In this document: positions 50,738 to 61,623 of the stretch, piece by piece | Numbering within the stretch: position 1 is the first letter of the stretch | Layout: each line of letters opens with the position of its first letter | Assembly: GCA_964595955.1 (NCBI GenBank) | Contig: CAZQSF010000001.1 | Location: forward strand, 55,501 to 119,500 | DNA length: 64,000 nucleotides | Direction: 5' to 3' | Source of the DNA: JAJDFU01 sp964595955 | GTDB taxonomy: Bacteria > Bacteroidota > Bacteroidia > Chitinophagales > Saprospiraceae | Position numbers and translations under genes: made by a program | The notes under the pieces: model-generated | Databases searched by the model: none | Told to the model about the DNA's origin: nothing | What the model saw: the letters and a program-made list of their open reading frames with translations, nothing else

Positions 50738-52240
50738 ATGAGTACGAATACCCTGACCAAGACCAGCCTGGAGAAGTTTTTTCAGCCCTTTCGCGAACGC
50801 ACGATCGGCTACCGGCAAACCTTTACGACGCCCTTCGGTGAAAAGCCCATCCTCTACGCCGACTGGACGGCCAGCGGCCGCCTGTACGACCCCATCGAAG
50901 AGCGACTGTGCCGGCAGATCGCACCCTATGTGGGCAATACCCACACCGAGACCACCGTCACCGGGCGCGCCATGACGCTGGCCTACCACAAGGCCAAGCA
51001 CCTCATCAAGGAGCACGTTGGGGCCCATGAGAGCGATGTGCTGATCTCTTCCAACTCCGGCATGACGGGCGTGGTGAACAAATTTCAGCGCATCCTGGGG
51101 CTGAAGATCCACGAAAAGTACCGCAGCCAGGTGCAGCTTCCACCCGACCGGCGGCCGGTCGTTTTCGTCACCCATATGGAGCATCACTCCAACCAGACCT
51201 CCTGGCTGGAAACCCTGGCCGAGGTGGTGGTCGTGCCCGCCGGTGAAGACGGCCTGGTGGATCTGTCGCACTGGCAAGAAACGGTACAGGCATACGCCGG
51301 TCGCGAGCTGAAGATCGCGGCCATAACCTCCTGTTCGAACGTGACCGGGCTGAGCACGCCTTATTACGAGATTGCCGAACTGATGCATCACCACGACGGA
51401 CTCTGCTTTGTGGATTTTGCCTGCTCAGCCCCGTATATCGACATCGACATGCGGCCGGCGAAGGAGGCCCAGCACCTGGATGCCATTTACTTCTCGCCCC
51501 ACAAGTTCCTGGGTGGCCCCGGCTCCTCGGGCATACTGGTGTTCGATCCGCGCCTGTACAAAAACCAGGTGCCCGACAACCCCGGCGGCGGTACGGTGGA
51601 CTGGACCAATCCCTGGGGGGAGCACAAATACGTGGACGAGGTGGAAGCCCGCGAGGACGGAGGCACGCCGGCCTTTCTGCAGACCATTCGCGTGGCCCTT
51701 TGCATACAGCTCAAGGAAGCCATGGGCGTAGAGCGCATGCTGGCCCGCGAGCACGAGCTGCTGCAACGCATCTGGGATCGCTTGGATCGCCTGCCCGGGC
51801 TGCACGTGCTGGCCGGGAAACATCGCGACCGCCTGGGGGTGATCTCCTTTATTATTGAAGGCTTACACTACAATCTGGGCGTGAAGCTGCTCAACGACCG
51901 CTTCGGCATACAGGTGCGGGGCGGCTGCTCCTGTGCCGGCACCTACGGCCACTACCTGCTCGATGTGACCCGGCAGCTGTCCAGCATCATCACCGATCAG
52001 ATCAACCACGGCGATCTGTCGGCCAAACCCGGCTGGATCCGCATATCCATCCATCCCACCATGACCGATGCCGAACTGGAACAGATCCTGGACGGCATCG
52101 AGGCGGTGTACTGCCATCATGAGGAATGGGGAAAGGACTACCGCTACGATCCCGGCATCAACGAATTCATCTACGTCGACGGCGACTTCCCCGACGAGAC
52201 CCAGCTGGTGGACCGCTGGTTTACCGATGCGCTGGGGTGA
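50738..52240 (+). CDS. class V aminotransferase / cysteine desulfurase-like PLP enzyme
   Basis: This is a 500-residue fold-type I PLP protein. The PLP lysine lies in IYFSPHKFLGGPGSSG and the cofactor aspartate in CFVDFACSAP. ITSCSNVTG and the C-terminal RGGCSCAGTYGHYLL resemble the SufS/CsdA region that holds the catalytic cysteine, but the loop is rearranged and the protein is about 90 residues longer than SufS. It may be a desulfurase or a different lyase. It lies 12 bp after glmM, so cotranscription is likely. Confidence 0.8.
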   Translation: MSTNTLTKTSLEKFFQPFRERTIGYRQTFTTPFGEKPILYADWTASGRLYDPIEERLCRQIAPYVGNTHTETTVTGRAMTLAYHKAKHLIKEHVGAHESDVLISSNSGMTGVVNKFQRILGLKIHEKYRSQVQLPPDRRPVVFVTHMEHHSNQTSWLETLAEVVVVPAGEDGLVDLSHWQETVQAYAGRELKIAAITSCSNVTGLSTPYYEIAELMHHHDGLCFVDFACSAPYIDIDMRPAKEAQHLDAIYFSPHKFLGGPGSSGILVFDPRLYKNQVPDNPGGGTVDWTNPWGEHKYVDEVEAREDGGTPAFLQTIRVALCIQLKEAMGVERMLAREHELLQRIWDRLDRLPGLHVLAGKHRDRLGVISFIIEGLHYNLGVKLLNDRFGIQVRGGCSCAGTYGHYLLDVTRQLSSIITDQINHGDLSAKPGWIRISIHPTMTDAELEQILDGIEAVYCHHEEWGKDYRYDPGINEFIYVDGDFPDETQLVDRWFTDALG

Positions 52241-52351
52241 GTTGACTTGAGGTGAAGGGAGTTAAGTGTTTGCAAGCCAGAGGCTTTTGCCTGCTGAATT
52301 GCAAGCTCATGCTGTGAACTATTTGGTTATACAACGGTGTTATCAACACAT

Positions 52352-53509
52352 ATGAAACGAGCTCAAAGCAAACGCATTTTCATGGATTACGCGGCCACCA
52401 CCCCGGTGGACCCCGCAGTGATCGCAACCATGACGGAAGCCCTGCAGCGCTACCCCGGCAATCCCTCCTCCATCCATGCCGAGGGGCGGGAAGCCCGCGC
52501 CCTCATCGAGCAGGCCCGCAAGACGGTGGCCGGGGCCATCGGCGCTTCCATCGGCGAGGTGTTCTTCACCAGCGGGGGCACCGAGTCCACCAACATGGCC
52601 CTGAAGAATGCCGTGCGCGACCTCAATGTGCAGCGCATCATCTCCTCGCCCCTGGAGCACCACTGTGTGCTGCACTGCCTGGACACCCTTCAGCGCACCG
52701 AAGGCACCGAGGTGCTGTATCTCCAGGTGGACGGCAAAGGCCAGCCCGATCTGGAGGAACTGGACGTGCTGCTGAAGGAGGACGGCAAAAAGACTCTGGT
52801 GTCGCTCATGCACGCCAACAACGAGATCGGCACCCTACTGGACCTGGATGCGGTAGCAGCCCTGTGCCGGGAACAGGGGGCGTTCTTCCATTCGGATACG
52901 GTACAGACGGTGAGTACTTACGAGCTGGATGTATCCCGTACGCCCATTAGTTTTCTCACGGGTTCGGCCCACAAGTTTTTCGGTCCCAAAGGCGTGGGTT
53001 TCATCTACGTCAATGGCGACAACCTCATCGGCCCTTACATCGACGGCGGCGCCCAGGAGCGCAACATGCGGGCCGGTACCGAAAACCTGCCCGGCATCCT
53101 GGGCATGGCCAAAGCGCTCGAGCTGGCCATGGCCCGGAAAGACGAGCGGGAAGTCTATGTGCGCGGCCTGCGCGATGCCCTCTGGCAGCGCCTGCGCGAG
53201 TCCTTCGACGACCTGCAGGTGTACGGCGACCCCGAGCGGGGCCACTACAAGCTGCTCAATGTCTCCTTTCCGCCCTCGCCCCAGGCCGACCTGCTGTTGA
53301 TGAACCTCGATATCGCCGGCATCAGCGTGAGCGGCGGCAGCGCCTGTAGTTCCGGCGCCGATGCGGGCTCCCACGTGCTGGACGCTCTGGTAGGCGACCC
53401 CGGCCGCAAGGCTATCCGCTTTTCGCTCTCTCACCTCAACACCATGGACGAAGTCGAGCAGGTGGTCAATACCTTGAAGGAGATCCTGCCGGCCTCAGTG
53501 GAGGCGTGA
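52352..53509 (+). CDS. NifS/IscS-like cysteine desulfurase
   Basis: It takes sulfur from cysteine for Fe-S clusters or tRNA thiolation. The ATG at 52352 (MKRAQSKRIF) gives 385 residues; a GTG at 52337 is less likely. Motifs are MDYAATTPVDP at the N-terminus, HHCVLHCLDTL, MHANNEIGT, the PLP lysine in GSAHKFFGPKGVGF and the catalytic cysteine in SGGSACSSGADAGSHV. No IscU, IscA or IscR gene is adjacent, so it is a stand-alone desulfurase. A nested inverted-repeat element sits directly after its stop codon. Confidence 0.92.
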   Translation: MKRAQSKRIFMDYAATTPVDPAVIATMTEALQRYPGNPSSIHAEGREARALIEQARKTVAGAIGASIGEVFFTSGGTESTNMALKNAVRDLNVQRIISSPLEHHCVLHCLDTLQRTEGTEVLYLQVDGKGQPDLEELDVLLKEDGKKTLVSLMHANNEIGTLLDLDAVAALCREQGAFFHSDTVQTVSTYELDVSRTPISFLTGSAHKFFGPKGVGFIYVNGDNLIGPYIDGGAQERNMRAGTENLPGILGMAKALELAMARKDEREVYVRGLRDALWQRLRESFDDLQVYGDPERGHYKLLNVSFPPSPQADLLLMNLDIAGISVSGGSACSSGADAGSHVLDALVGDPGRKAIRFSLSHLNTMDEVEQVVNTLKEILPASVEA

Positions 53510-53512
53510 CTC

Positions 53513-53703
53513 TTAGAGCTTGTTTGGACTTCACCCTTTGGGCTGTTCTTGCCAAATTTTCTCCTGAGCTACGTTGCTCTTCGGTCACGTAGCTCAACAA
53601 AGCAAGGGGGCCCTTCCCCTTGCTTTGTTGCTCCCTCAGAGCGCCTTGCTCAGAATAAAATTTGGCTACGTTCGCTCCAAAAGCGAAATCCCAACAAGCT
53701 CTT
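53513..53703. repeat. MITE-like nested inverted-repeat element
   Basis: About 190 bp with several levels of symmetry: outer arms AGAGCTTGTT(T)GGA(C)TTC (53515-53532) and their complement (53685-53702), with 16 of 18 positions matching. Inner pairs are GCCAAATTTT (53551-53560) with AAAATTTGGC (53657-53666), and CTGAGC with GCTCAG. It also holds two self-contained hairpins: GAGCTACGT/ACGTAGCTC (53566-53595) and a perfect 15-bp stem CAACAAAGCAAGGGG (53595-53609) with 53616-53630. A 4-bp direct repeat ACTC (53509-53512 and 53704-53707) brackets it. No gene is encoded. Confidence 0.85.
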
Positions 53704-53755
53704 ACTCATCAGACGACTCCCGGTCATCCGATGAATAGGAGCGATCCCGAGCTCA

Positions 53756-55906
53756 CTACTCCTTAATCCCCTCCAGGTCCAGCAAGAAGGCGTACTCCAT
53801 AGCCGTTTCCTTGTAGCGCTCGAAGCGGCCGGAGGCTCCGCCGTGGCCGGTATCCAGATTGGTGTAGAGCAGGAGGGGATTGTCATTCGTTTTCAGCTCC
53901 CGTAGCTTGGCTACCCATTTGGCGGGCTCCCAGTACTGCACCTGGCTGTCGTGCAGGCCGGTGGTGACCAGCATGGCCGGATAGGCCTTGGCTTCCACAT
54001 TGTCGTAGGGCGAGTAGGACTTGATGTATTCATAATAGGTCTCGTCATTGGGGTTGCCCCACTCGTCGTACTCGAAGGTAGTGAGGGGAATGCTTTCGTC
54101 CAGCATGGTGGTGACTACATCCACGAAGGGCACAGCGGCGATCACGCCGTTAAACAGCTCCGGTGCCATGTTGATGACGGCACCCATGAGCAGGCCTCCG
54201 GCGCTGCCGCCCATGGCGTAGAGGTGCTCGGGGCTGGTGTAGTTTTGGGCCACCAGGTACTTGCCGCAGGCAATGAAGTCGGTGAAGGTGTTCTTCTTGT
54301 TCAGCAGCTTGCCGTCCTCATACCATTGCCGCCCCAACTCCTGTCCGCCGCGGATGTGGGCGATAGCAAAGGCGAAGCCACGATCCAGCAGGCTCAGGCG
54401 CACGGAGCTGAAGTAGGGGTCCATGCTGGCACCGTAGGAGCCGTAGCCGTACAACAGCAGGGGCTGCTTGCCGTTCTTCTCAAAGCCTTTGCGGTACACC
54501 AAGCTGATGGGGATCTTTGTCCCGTCGGATGCCGTGGCGTGCAGGCGCTCGCTCTGATAGTTTGCCGGATCGAAGTTCGGGTCCAGCACTTCCTGCTGCT
54601 TGAGCTGGGTGAACTCCCGGCTGCGCATGTGGTAGTCGTACTGGGTGTTGGGCGTGGTGAGGGAGGTGTACGACAGGCGCAGCAATTCGGTGTCGAACTG
54701 CGGGTTCACCGTCGTGTAGGCCAGGTAGGCGTCCTCCGGAAATTCGATGTAGTGCTCCTCGCCCTTCCAGGGCCGCACCCGCAGGCGGGTGATGCCCTCC
54801 TGGCGCTCGCTCAGCACTAAGTAGTCCTGAAAGATATCCATGCCCTCGAAGAGTACATCCTCGCGATGGGGGATGATCTCCTCCCAGTGCTCTTTGGTGG
54901 TAGCATCCTCCGGGCAGGCCATCAGGCGGAAGTTCTGGGCATTCCAGTTGGTGCGGATGTAGAACTTGTCTCCGTAATGGGCGATGCTGTACTCCAGCTT
55001 GCGCTCGCGGGGCTGGATCAGCCGAAAGCGGCCCGTGGGCTTGTCGGCTTCCAGCACGCGATACTCGTCGGACAGGGTCTGGCTGGAACCGATCACCAGG
55101 TATTTCTTGGATTTGGTCTGGTACACAAAGGTGCTGAAAGTGGGGTCTGCTTCGTGAAAGACCTCCACGTCCTCGCTGACCGGCGTACCCAGCTTGTGCC
55201 GCATGATCATGTACACGCGCAGGGTCTCGTCCTTGAGGCCGTAGAAGACGTGCTCGTTGTCGGCGGCCCAGGCGCAGGCGCCGTAGGTGTTGGGAATCTC
55301 GTCTGGCAGCATTTCGCCGGTCTCCAGGTTCTTGAAGCGCAAGGTGTAGATGCGGCGGCTGAGGGTGTCCTCGCCGAAGGCCAGCAGCTTGTTGTCCGGG
55401 CTGACGTTGCGGCCGCCCACGGCGTAGTAGGCGTAGGACTTGGCCAGCTCGTTCACGTCCAGCATGATCTCCTCTTCGGCCTCCAGGCTGCCTTTCTTCC
55501 GGGCGTAGATGGGGTATTCCTTGCCCTTCTCGTAGCGAGTGAGGTAGTAGTACCCGTTGTCCTTGTACGGGACGCTTTCGTCATCCTGCTTAATGCGGCC
55601 CTTGATCTCCTCGAACAGGGCTTCCTGAAAGGGTTTGGTGTGGCCCAGGACGGTATCCAGGTAGGCGTTCTCCGCCTTCAGGTAGTCGATCACCTCGGGA
55701 TTTTCCCGCTCGTTGAGCCAGTAGTACTTATCGGTGCGCGTATCGCCGTGGACGCTCAGCTCTTTGGGCTTTTGGGCGGCCTTCGGCGCTTCGGCCCCGA
55801 GCTGTTGAAAGGAGTCTTTCAGGGTCATGGGTTTGTCGGATTCGTTTTGACAGGTGGACAGGGTTACAAGCAGCAACCCATACCAGAAAAGAGATCGTAG
55901 GTTCAT
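53756..55906 (-). CDS. S9 family oligopeptidase (oligopeptidase B-like), lipoprotein
   Basis: It cleaves short peptides. The protein has 716 residues, with a signal peptide ending in a lipobox (LSTC, Cys19), so it is probably tethered in the envelope rather than cytoplasmic. A seven-bladed propeller precedes the alpha/beta-hydrolase domain. The serine is in GGSAGGLLMGA, the aspartate in TGLHDSQVQYWEP and the histidine in DTGHGGASGRFE. AHIRGGQELGRQWYEDGK is a typical S9 stretch. It lies 72 bp downstream of the sulfatase gene on the same strand. Confidence 0.93.
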   Translation of the reverse strand: MNLRSLFWYGLLLVTLSTCQNESDKPMTLKDSFQQLGAEAPKAAQKPKELSVHGDTRTDKYYWLNERENPEVIDYLKAENAYLDTVLGHTKPFQEALFEEIKGRIKQDDESVPYKDNGYYYLTRYEKGKEYPIYARKKGSLEAEEEIMLDVNELAKSYAYYAVGGRNVSPDNKLLAFGEDTLSRRIYTLRFKNLETGEMLPDEIPNTYGACAWAADNEHVFYGLKDETLRVYMIMRHKLGTPVSEDVEVFHEADPTFSTFVYQTKSKKYLVIGSSQTLSDEYRVLEADKPTGRFRLIQPRERKLEYSIAHYGDKFYIRTNWNAQNFRLMACPEDATTKEHWEEIIPHREDVLFEGMDIFQDYLVLSERQEGITRLRVRPWKGEEHYIEFPEDAYLAYTTVNPQFDTELLRLSYTSLTTPNTQYDYHMRSREFTQLKQQEVLDPNFDPANYQSERLHATASDGTKIPISLVYRKGFEKNGKQPLLLYGYGSYGASMDPYFSSVRLSLLDRGFAFAIAHIRGGQELGRQWYEDGKLLNKKNTFTDFIACGKYLVAQNYTSPEHLYAMGGSAGGLLMGAVINMAPELFNGVIAAVPFVDVVTTMLDESIPLTTFEYDEWGNPNDETYYEYIKSYSPYDNVEAKAYPAMLVTTGLHDSQVQYWEPAKWVAKLRELKTNDNPLLLYTNLDTGHGGASGRFERYKETAMEYAFLLDLEGIKE

Positions 55907-55978
55907 GTGTTTTGAATTTATTCAAAGACAAACGTCAACCGGATATACGTTGTAAACCAATTGGAATGAACGCATGGA

Positions 55979-57595
55979 TTATGCTGCGAAATAGTAGAGT
56001 TTCCCATTCACCTCGATCTCGAAATTCATGATGTTGGGCCAGCGGGGGTCGTCCAGTTCTTTTTCCCAGGCTTTGACCTCGGCCTTGAGCTCCCTCACTA
56101 TCCGGGGGTATTGTTCGGCCAGGTTGGTAGTCTCGTTCTTGTCGTTTTCCAGGTCGAAGAGGAGGTCGTAGCCGGCTTTTTCGTCGTAGATCAGCTTCCA
56201 CTTGCCCTTGCGGATGGCGCGGTTGGTGTGCGAGCGCCAATAGAGGGCTTTGTGTGGGCTACCTGCCTTTTCGCCCCTCAGGTAGGGGATGAGGTTCACC
56301 CCGTCGAACACGCGATCTTCGGGCAGGGGGATGCCGGCCTTTTCGGTGCCGGTCACGAAGAAGTCCATTAGGCTCACCGGCCGGCGGTAGGTCTTCCCGG
56401 CCGGGATGGTACCCGGCCAGCGCATGATGAAGGGTACATTGATCCCGCCTTCGAACAGCGTCATCTTACCGCCGGCCAGCGGGTGGTTGGTGGTAGCCTG
56501 GGTATAGGTGGCCCCGCCGTTGTCGCTGGCAAAGCAGATGAGGGTGTTTTCGGCCAGGCCCAGGCTGTCCACGGCCTGGACGATCCGGCCCACCGCATCG
56601 TCCAGGGCCTGGATCATGGCGTAGTACACCCGCTTGTTGCGATCCTTCACATGGGCGAATTGATCGAAGTATTTTTTCGTGGCCTGGAAGGGGGTGTGAG
56701 GCGCATTGAAGGGCACGTAGGCAAAAAAGGGCTCGTCCTGGTGAGCCGCAATGAAGCGCACCGTCTCCTCCGCAATGCCGGTGGTGAGGTAGCGATCCTC
56801 CTGGATCTCCTGCTCGTTGCGGCGGATAGCCCAGAGCCCCTGCCGGCCCTTGCCCCAGATGTAGTCGTTGGAGAAGTCGCTGTGCTGGTGGTTGACGATG
56901 TTGGGGTCGGTGGTGTCGGCAAAGAGCGCGAAGGCCTCGTAGAAGCCGTACATCTCGTCGAAGCCGCGGGCGGTGGGCACCAGCCGCTCGTGATGACCGA
57001 CGTGCCACTTGCCCATCATGGCCGTGGCGTAGCCGGCGGCATCCAGCAGCTCGGCCAGGGTGAATTCTTCGGGCGGTATGCCCTGCTTCTCCTGGGCCTC
57101 GGCATCGGGATAGCTCACATTGTGGTTTACCTTCCAGTTGTCGGTATCGATGAAGTGCTTGAAGACATAGTACTCCATGCGGTTCTTGGGGTACCGGCTT
57201 TGCGGCTGCAGCTCATAGCCGAAGCGCTGCTGGTAGCGTCCGGTGAGGGTGCCGGCCCGGGAGGGGCTGCAGATGGGAGAGGTAGCATAGCCTTCCGTGC
57301 ACACGGCGCCCTCGGTGCCCAGGCGGTCGAGATGCCGGGTCGTCAGGTGGGGGCTGCCGTAGAGGGAAATGTCGGTGAGGCCCAGGTCGTCGGCCGTGAT
57401 GAGGATGATGTTGGGCTTGCTGCTGGGATCGCGATCGGCATGCTCCGCCTCGATCTGCTGCAGGTAGGCCTCTTTGCGGGCCACAGCGGCTTCGTCAAAG
57501 GTGATGTCCCATTCGTCGGAGTTCATGGGCAGAAGCAGGTAGCCGAGCCCGGCAAACAGGCTGATGCCGAGCAGGATGGTCGGTCGTACTTTCAT
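55979..57595 (-). CDS. sulfatase (arylsulfatase family)
   Basis: It hydrolyses sulfate esters. The protein has 538 residues, with an N-terminal hydrophobic signal or anchor (about 6-22). The formylglycine motif is CSPSRAGTLTGR, with Cys109 as the residue to be converted by a formylglycine-generating enzyme (not in the window). Metal ligands lie in ITADDLG (D69, D70) and FASDNGG. GKWHVGHH and the C-terminal GKWKLIYD fit the family. Marine Bacteroidota use such enzymes on sulfated polysaccharides, but no polysaccharide-utilisation genes are adjacent. It probably shares a transcript with the S9 peptidase. Confidence 0.92.
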   Translation of the reverse strand: MKVRPTILLGISLFAGLGYLLLPMNSDEWDITFDEAAVARKEAYLQQIEAEHADRDPSSKPNIILITADDLGLTDISLYGSPHLTTRHLDRLGTEGAVCTEGYATSPICSPSRAGTLTGRYQQRFGYELQPQSRYPKNRMEYYVFKHFIDTDNWKVNHNVSYPDAEAQEKQGIPPEEFTLAELLDAAGYATAMMGKWHVGHHERLVPTARGFDEMYGFYEAFALFADTTDPNIVNHQHSDFSNDYIWGKGRQGLWAIRRNEQEIQEDRYLTTGIAEETVRFIAAHQDEPFFAYVPFNAPHTPFQATKKYFDQFAHVKDRNKRVYYAMIQALDDAVGRIVQAVDSLGLAENTLICFASDNGGATYTQATTNHPLAGGKMTLFEGGINVPFIMRWPGTIPAGKTYRRPVSLMDFFVTGTEKAGIPLPEDRVFDGVNLIPYLRGEKAGSPHKALYWRSHTNRAIRKGKWKLIYDEKAGYDLLFDLENDKNETTNLAEQYPRIVRELKAEVKAWEKELDDPRWPNIMNFEIEVNGKLYYFAA

Positions 57596-57742
57596 GAGTC
57601 GCGTGCTTGGGTGTTTTCAGGAAGAACGAAGGTACAAAGGCTGTGGTTTATTGGATCGGATGTTTTGAAGCCGTCTCATAAATGTTTCTGGTGGCGAAAA
57701 GGAGACCGGCCTGCCGCAGGCAAGCTCGCAGACTACAGACTC

Positions 57743-57812
57743 GGGACTCAGGACTCGGGACTCAGGACTTGGGACTCAGGACTTGGGACTCAGGACTTGG
57801 GACTCAGGACTC
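57743..57812. repeat. 14-bp tandem repeat, five units
   Basis: Five exact 14-bp units (GGGACTCAGGACTY) start at 57743, 57757, 57771, 57785 and 57799 and differ only in the last base. Each unit is itself two diverged 7-mers. The array ends 5 bp from the stop of the aminotransferase gene. Confidence 0.95.
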
Positions 57813-57817
57813 CAGAC

Positions 57818-59026
57818 TTACCCCAACCTCCCCAGTACACGGGCCAGCCGATCAGCCGCTTCCATCAGCTGCGCTTCGGAGGCCGCATAGCTGAGCCGCA
57901 CGCAGTCGGGCGCACCGAAGGCCCGGCCTGTAACCATAGCTACGTGGCCTTCCTGCAGCACGTAGGTACAGAGGTCGTCCGCATTTTGAATGGTATAGTT
58001 GCCGGCGCTTTTGCCAAAGTAGGCGCTCACATCCGGGAAGATATAGAAAGCCCCCATGGGCTTGTTCACCTTCAGGCCGGGTATGCGGCTGAGTTGTTCG
58101 ATCATCAGGTCGCGCCGTCGGAGGAAGGCCTCGCGCATGGCGTGGGTGGGGCCCAGATCGCTCTGCAGGGCATAGGCTGCGGCTTTCTGCCCGAAGGCCG
58201 TGGCGCCGGAGGTGAACTGCCCCTGGATCTTGTTGCAGGCCTTGGCAATGGGAAGCGGGGCTCCCATATAACCCAGGCGCCAGCCGGTCATGGCAAAGCC
58301 CTTGGAAAAGCCGTTTACGGTAACGGTGCGCTCGCGCACGCTGTCGATAGTGCCGATGCTGGCGTGGCGGCCGGTGAAGTTGATGTATTCGTAGATCTCG
58401 TCGGCAATGATGTGGACCTGGCTGTGGCGGCTCACCACCTCGGCGATGCCCTCCAGCTCGTCCTGCGTATAGACCGAGCCCGTGGGGTTGCAGGGCGAGG
58501 AAAAGAGCAGCGCCTTGGTGCGCCCGCTGATCGCGGCCTCTACCTGTTCGGCGCTCACCTTGTAGTCCTGCTCAATGCCGGCATAGACCGGCACGGGCAC
58601 CCCCTCGGCGATCTTGACGATCTCCGAATAACTTACCCAGTAGGGCGAGAGGATGACCACCTCGTCGCCCGGATCGAGCAGGGCGAGGAATACATTGGCC
58701 AGGGACTGCTTGGCCCCGTTGGACACCACGATCTGATTGAGGTCGAAATGCAGGTCGTTGTCGCGTTTGAACTTCTCCACAATGGCCTCCCGCAGCTCCA
58801 CCAGGCCCGGCACCGGGGTGTATTTGGTATAGCCTTCGTCCAGGGCCTTCTTGGCGGCTTCCTTGATGTGGTCGGGCGTGTCGAAGTCGGGTTCGCCCAG
58901 GCTGAGGGAGATGACCTCATGGCCCTGGGCGGCCAGGTCGCGCGCCATCTGGGCCATCTTGATGGTGGCGGATTCTTCCATGCGGTCCAGCCGCTGGGAG
59001 AGGTGGAGAAGGGTTTCTGAATTCAT
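57818..59026 (-). CDS. class I aspartate-type aminotransferase
   Basis: The 402-residue PLP aminotransferase is of the bacterial subgroup Ib type. Key residues are N180 in SSPCNPTG, D209/Y212 in IIADEIYEYI, the PLP lysine K242 in NGFSKGFAMTGWRLGY and the C-terminal substrate arginine in CVRLSYAAS. It most likely transfers amino groups between aspartate and oxaloacetate; prephenate or aromatic substrates are possible. It is upstream of the sulfatase on the same strand but 222 bp away, with a tandem repeat between, so probably separate. Confidence 0.93.
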   Translation of the reverse strand: MNSETLLHLSQRLDRMEESATIKMAQMARDLAAQGHEVISLSLGEPDFDTPDHIKEAAKKALDEGYTKYTPVPGLVELREAIVEKFKRDNDLHFDLNQIVVSNGAKQSLANVFLALLDPGDEVVILSPYWVSYSEIVKIAEGVPVPVYAGIEQDYKVSAEQVEAAISGRTKALLFSSPCNPTGSVYTQDELEGIAEVVSRHSQVHIIADEIYEYINFTGRHASIGTIDSVRERTVTVNGFSKGFAMTGWRLGYMGAPLPIAKACNKIQGQFTSGATAFGQKAAAYALQSDLGPTHAMREAFLRRRDLMIEQLSRIPGLKVNKPMGAFYIFPDVSAYFGKSAGNYTIQNADDLCTYVLQEGHVAMVTGRAFGAPDCVRLSYAASEAQLMEAADRLARVLGRLG

Positions 59027-59187
59027 GACAGATCAATTCGGTAATACGGTGAATGTACTATCTACCCGCCGTAAAACGGACAGTCCCGAAAGGATTTTTT
59101 GATCCGTCGGCCTAAAAAAGACTGGGATCGTTTACTTTAGCACAGCGTTCATAAATACCGTTAAACCCTATTCGCAAGCGAAACACC

Positions 59188-60729
<1,542 letters not shown>

Positions 60730-60834
60730 GCCTTGTGCGGGCAACACAAGGCTTCCCGCAACCTTTCAGAGGATAGCCTGCCAAAAGCCGTGACCTGCCG
60801 GGGGGCGGGATCGTCTCAATGAGAAAACGGACCC

Positions 60835-61503
60835 ATGAAAACGCCCATCAACCCATGGCTGATCTTTCTTTCTCTCGCCTTTGCCCTGCCCGCCTGGAGC
60901 CAGGTCAACACGGCTACCCGGCCCATGAGCAAGGGATATCGGCCGGCTTTTACCCTGCTTGTGGATAGCCTTTCCAAACGGGAGATCCAAAAGCTGCTCA
61001 AAGATCACCTCAAGGACATTACCGGCCAGCGGCCCCGGCGCAAAAAAGGGGAATACTACGTGGAGGATGTTTTTGTGAGCTGGGCCGACGGTCCCATCAA
61101 CCTCTATGCCGACATCGAGGAGCGCGGCGCTGACCGGCACGAGGTCATGGTGTGGATCGAGACCGACAGCAACTTTATACAGGTCAAATCGGGAGAGCAT
61201 CCGGTGTACGGATGGCTGCATGGCATCGACTACCGCAGCGAGGTGCGGGCCGTAGAGCTCGAGATAGAAGGGGAAGAAGACCGCCTGAAGAACCTGGAGC
61301 GCGAAATGGACTACCTCCGGCGGGAGCACGACCGCCTGGAGCGCAACATTGCCGATTACGAACGCAAGCTGGAAGAAGCCCGTCAGCGGCTGGAAGAGAA
61401 TAAGGCCGAACAACTGCAATATCAGGAGCGCATAGCCGCTCAGCAAGCCACTGTGCAGCAGGTTCGCCAAAAGATGAGCGCCGTAGAAGAAAACCGGCGA
61501 TAG
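60835..61503 (+). CDS. secreted coiled-coil protein of unknown function
   Basis: The protein has 222 residues, with a signal peptide (cleavage near AWSQ). Residues about 35-135 form an alpha/beta region with SKREIQKLLKDHLKDITG and YYVEDVFVSWADGPINLYADIEE. Residues about 140-220 are an uninterrupted highly charged coiled coil (ELEIEGEEDRLKNLEREM onward). No known family is recognised. It is monocistronic, about 105 bp after the carboxyltransferase gene, in a region with no clear promoter match. Confidence 0.75.
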   Translation: MKTPINPWLIFLSLAFALPAWSQVNTATRPMSKGYRPAFTLLVDSLSKREIQKLLKDHLKDITGQRPRRKKGEYYVEDVFVSWADGPINLYADIEERGADRHEVMVWIETDSNFIQVKSGEHPVYGWLHGIDYRSEVRAVELEIEGEEDRLKNLEREMDYLRREHDRLERNIADYERKLEEARQRLEENKAEQLQYQERIAAQQATVQQVRQKMSAVEENRR

Positions 61504-61623
61504 CCGGCCCCTTCGCGTTCCTCCGCAAAAACGGACCTTTCCCAAAAGAGAGGGTGCATGTTCGGCAACTCCGGAAAAGATTTGGGGCGGCGCCGGCGTT
61601 ATGGATGCTAAATCCCGAACGCT

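Noticed and set aside
56483..59020. 845-residue plus-strand open frame
   Set aside because: It is antisense to the sulfatase and aminotransferase genes, whose catalytic motifs are intact. It reflects GC-rich codon bias on the opposite strand.
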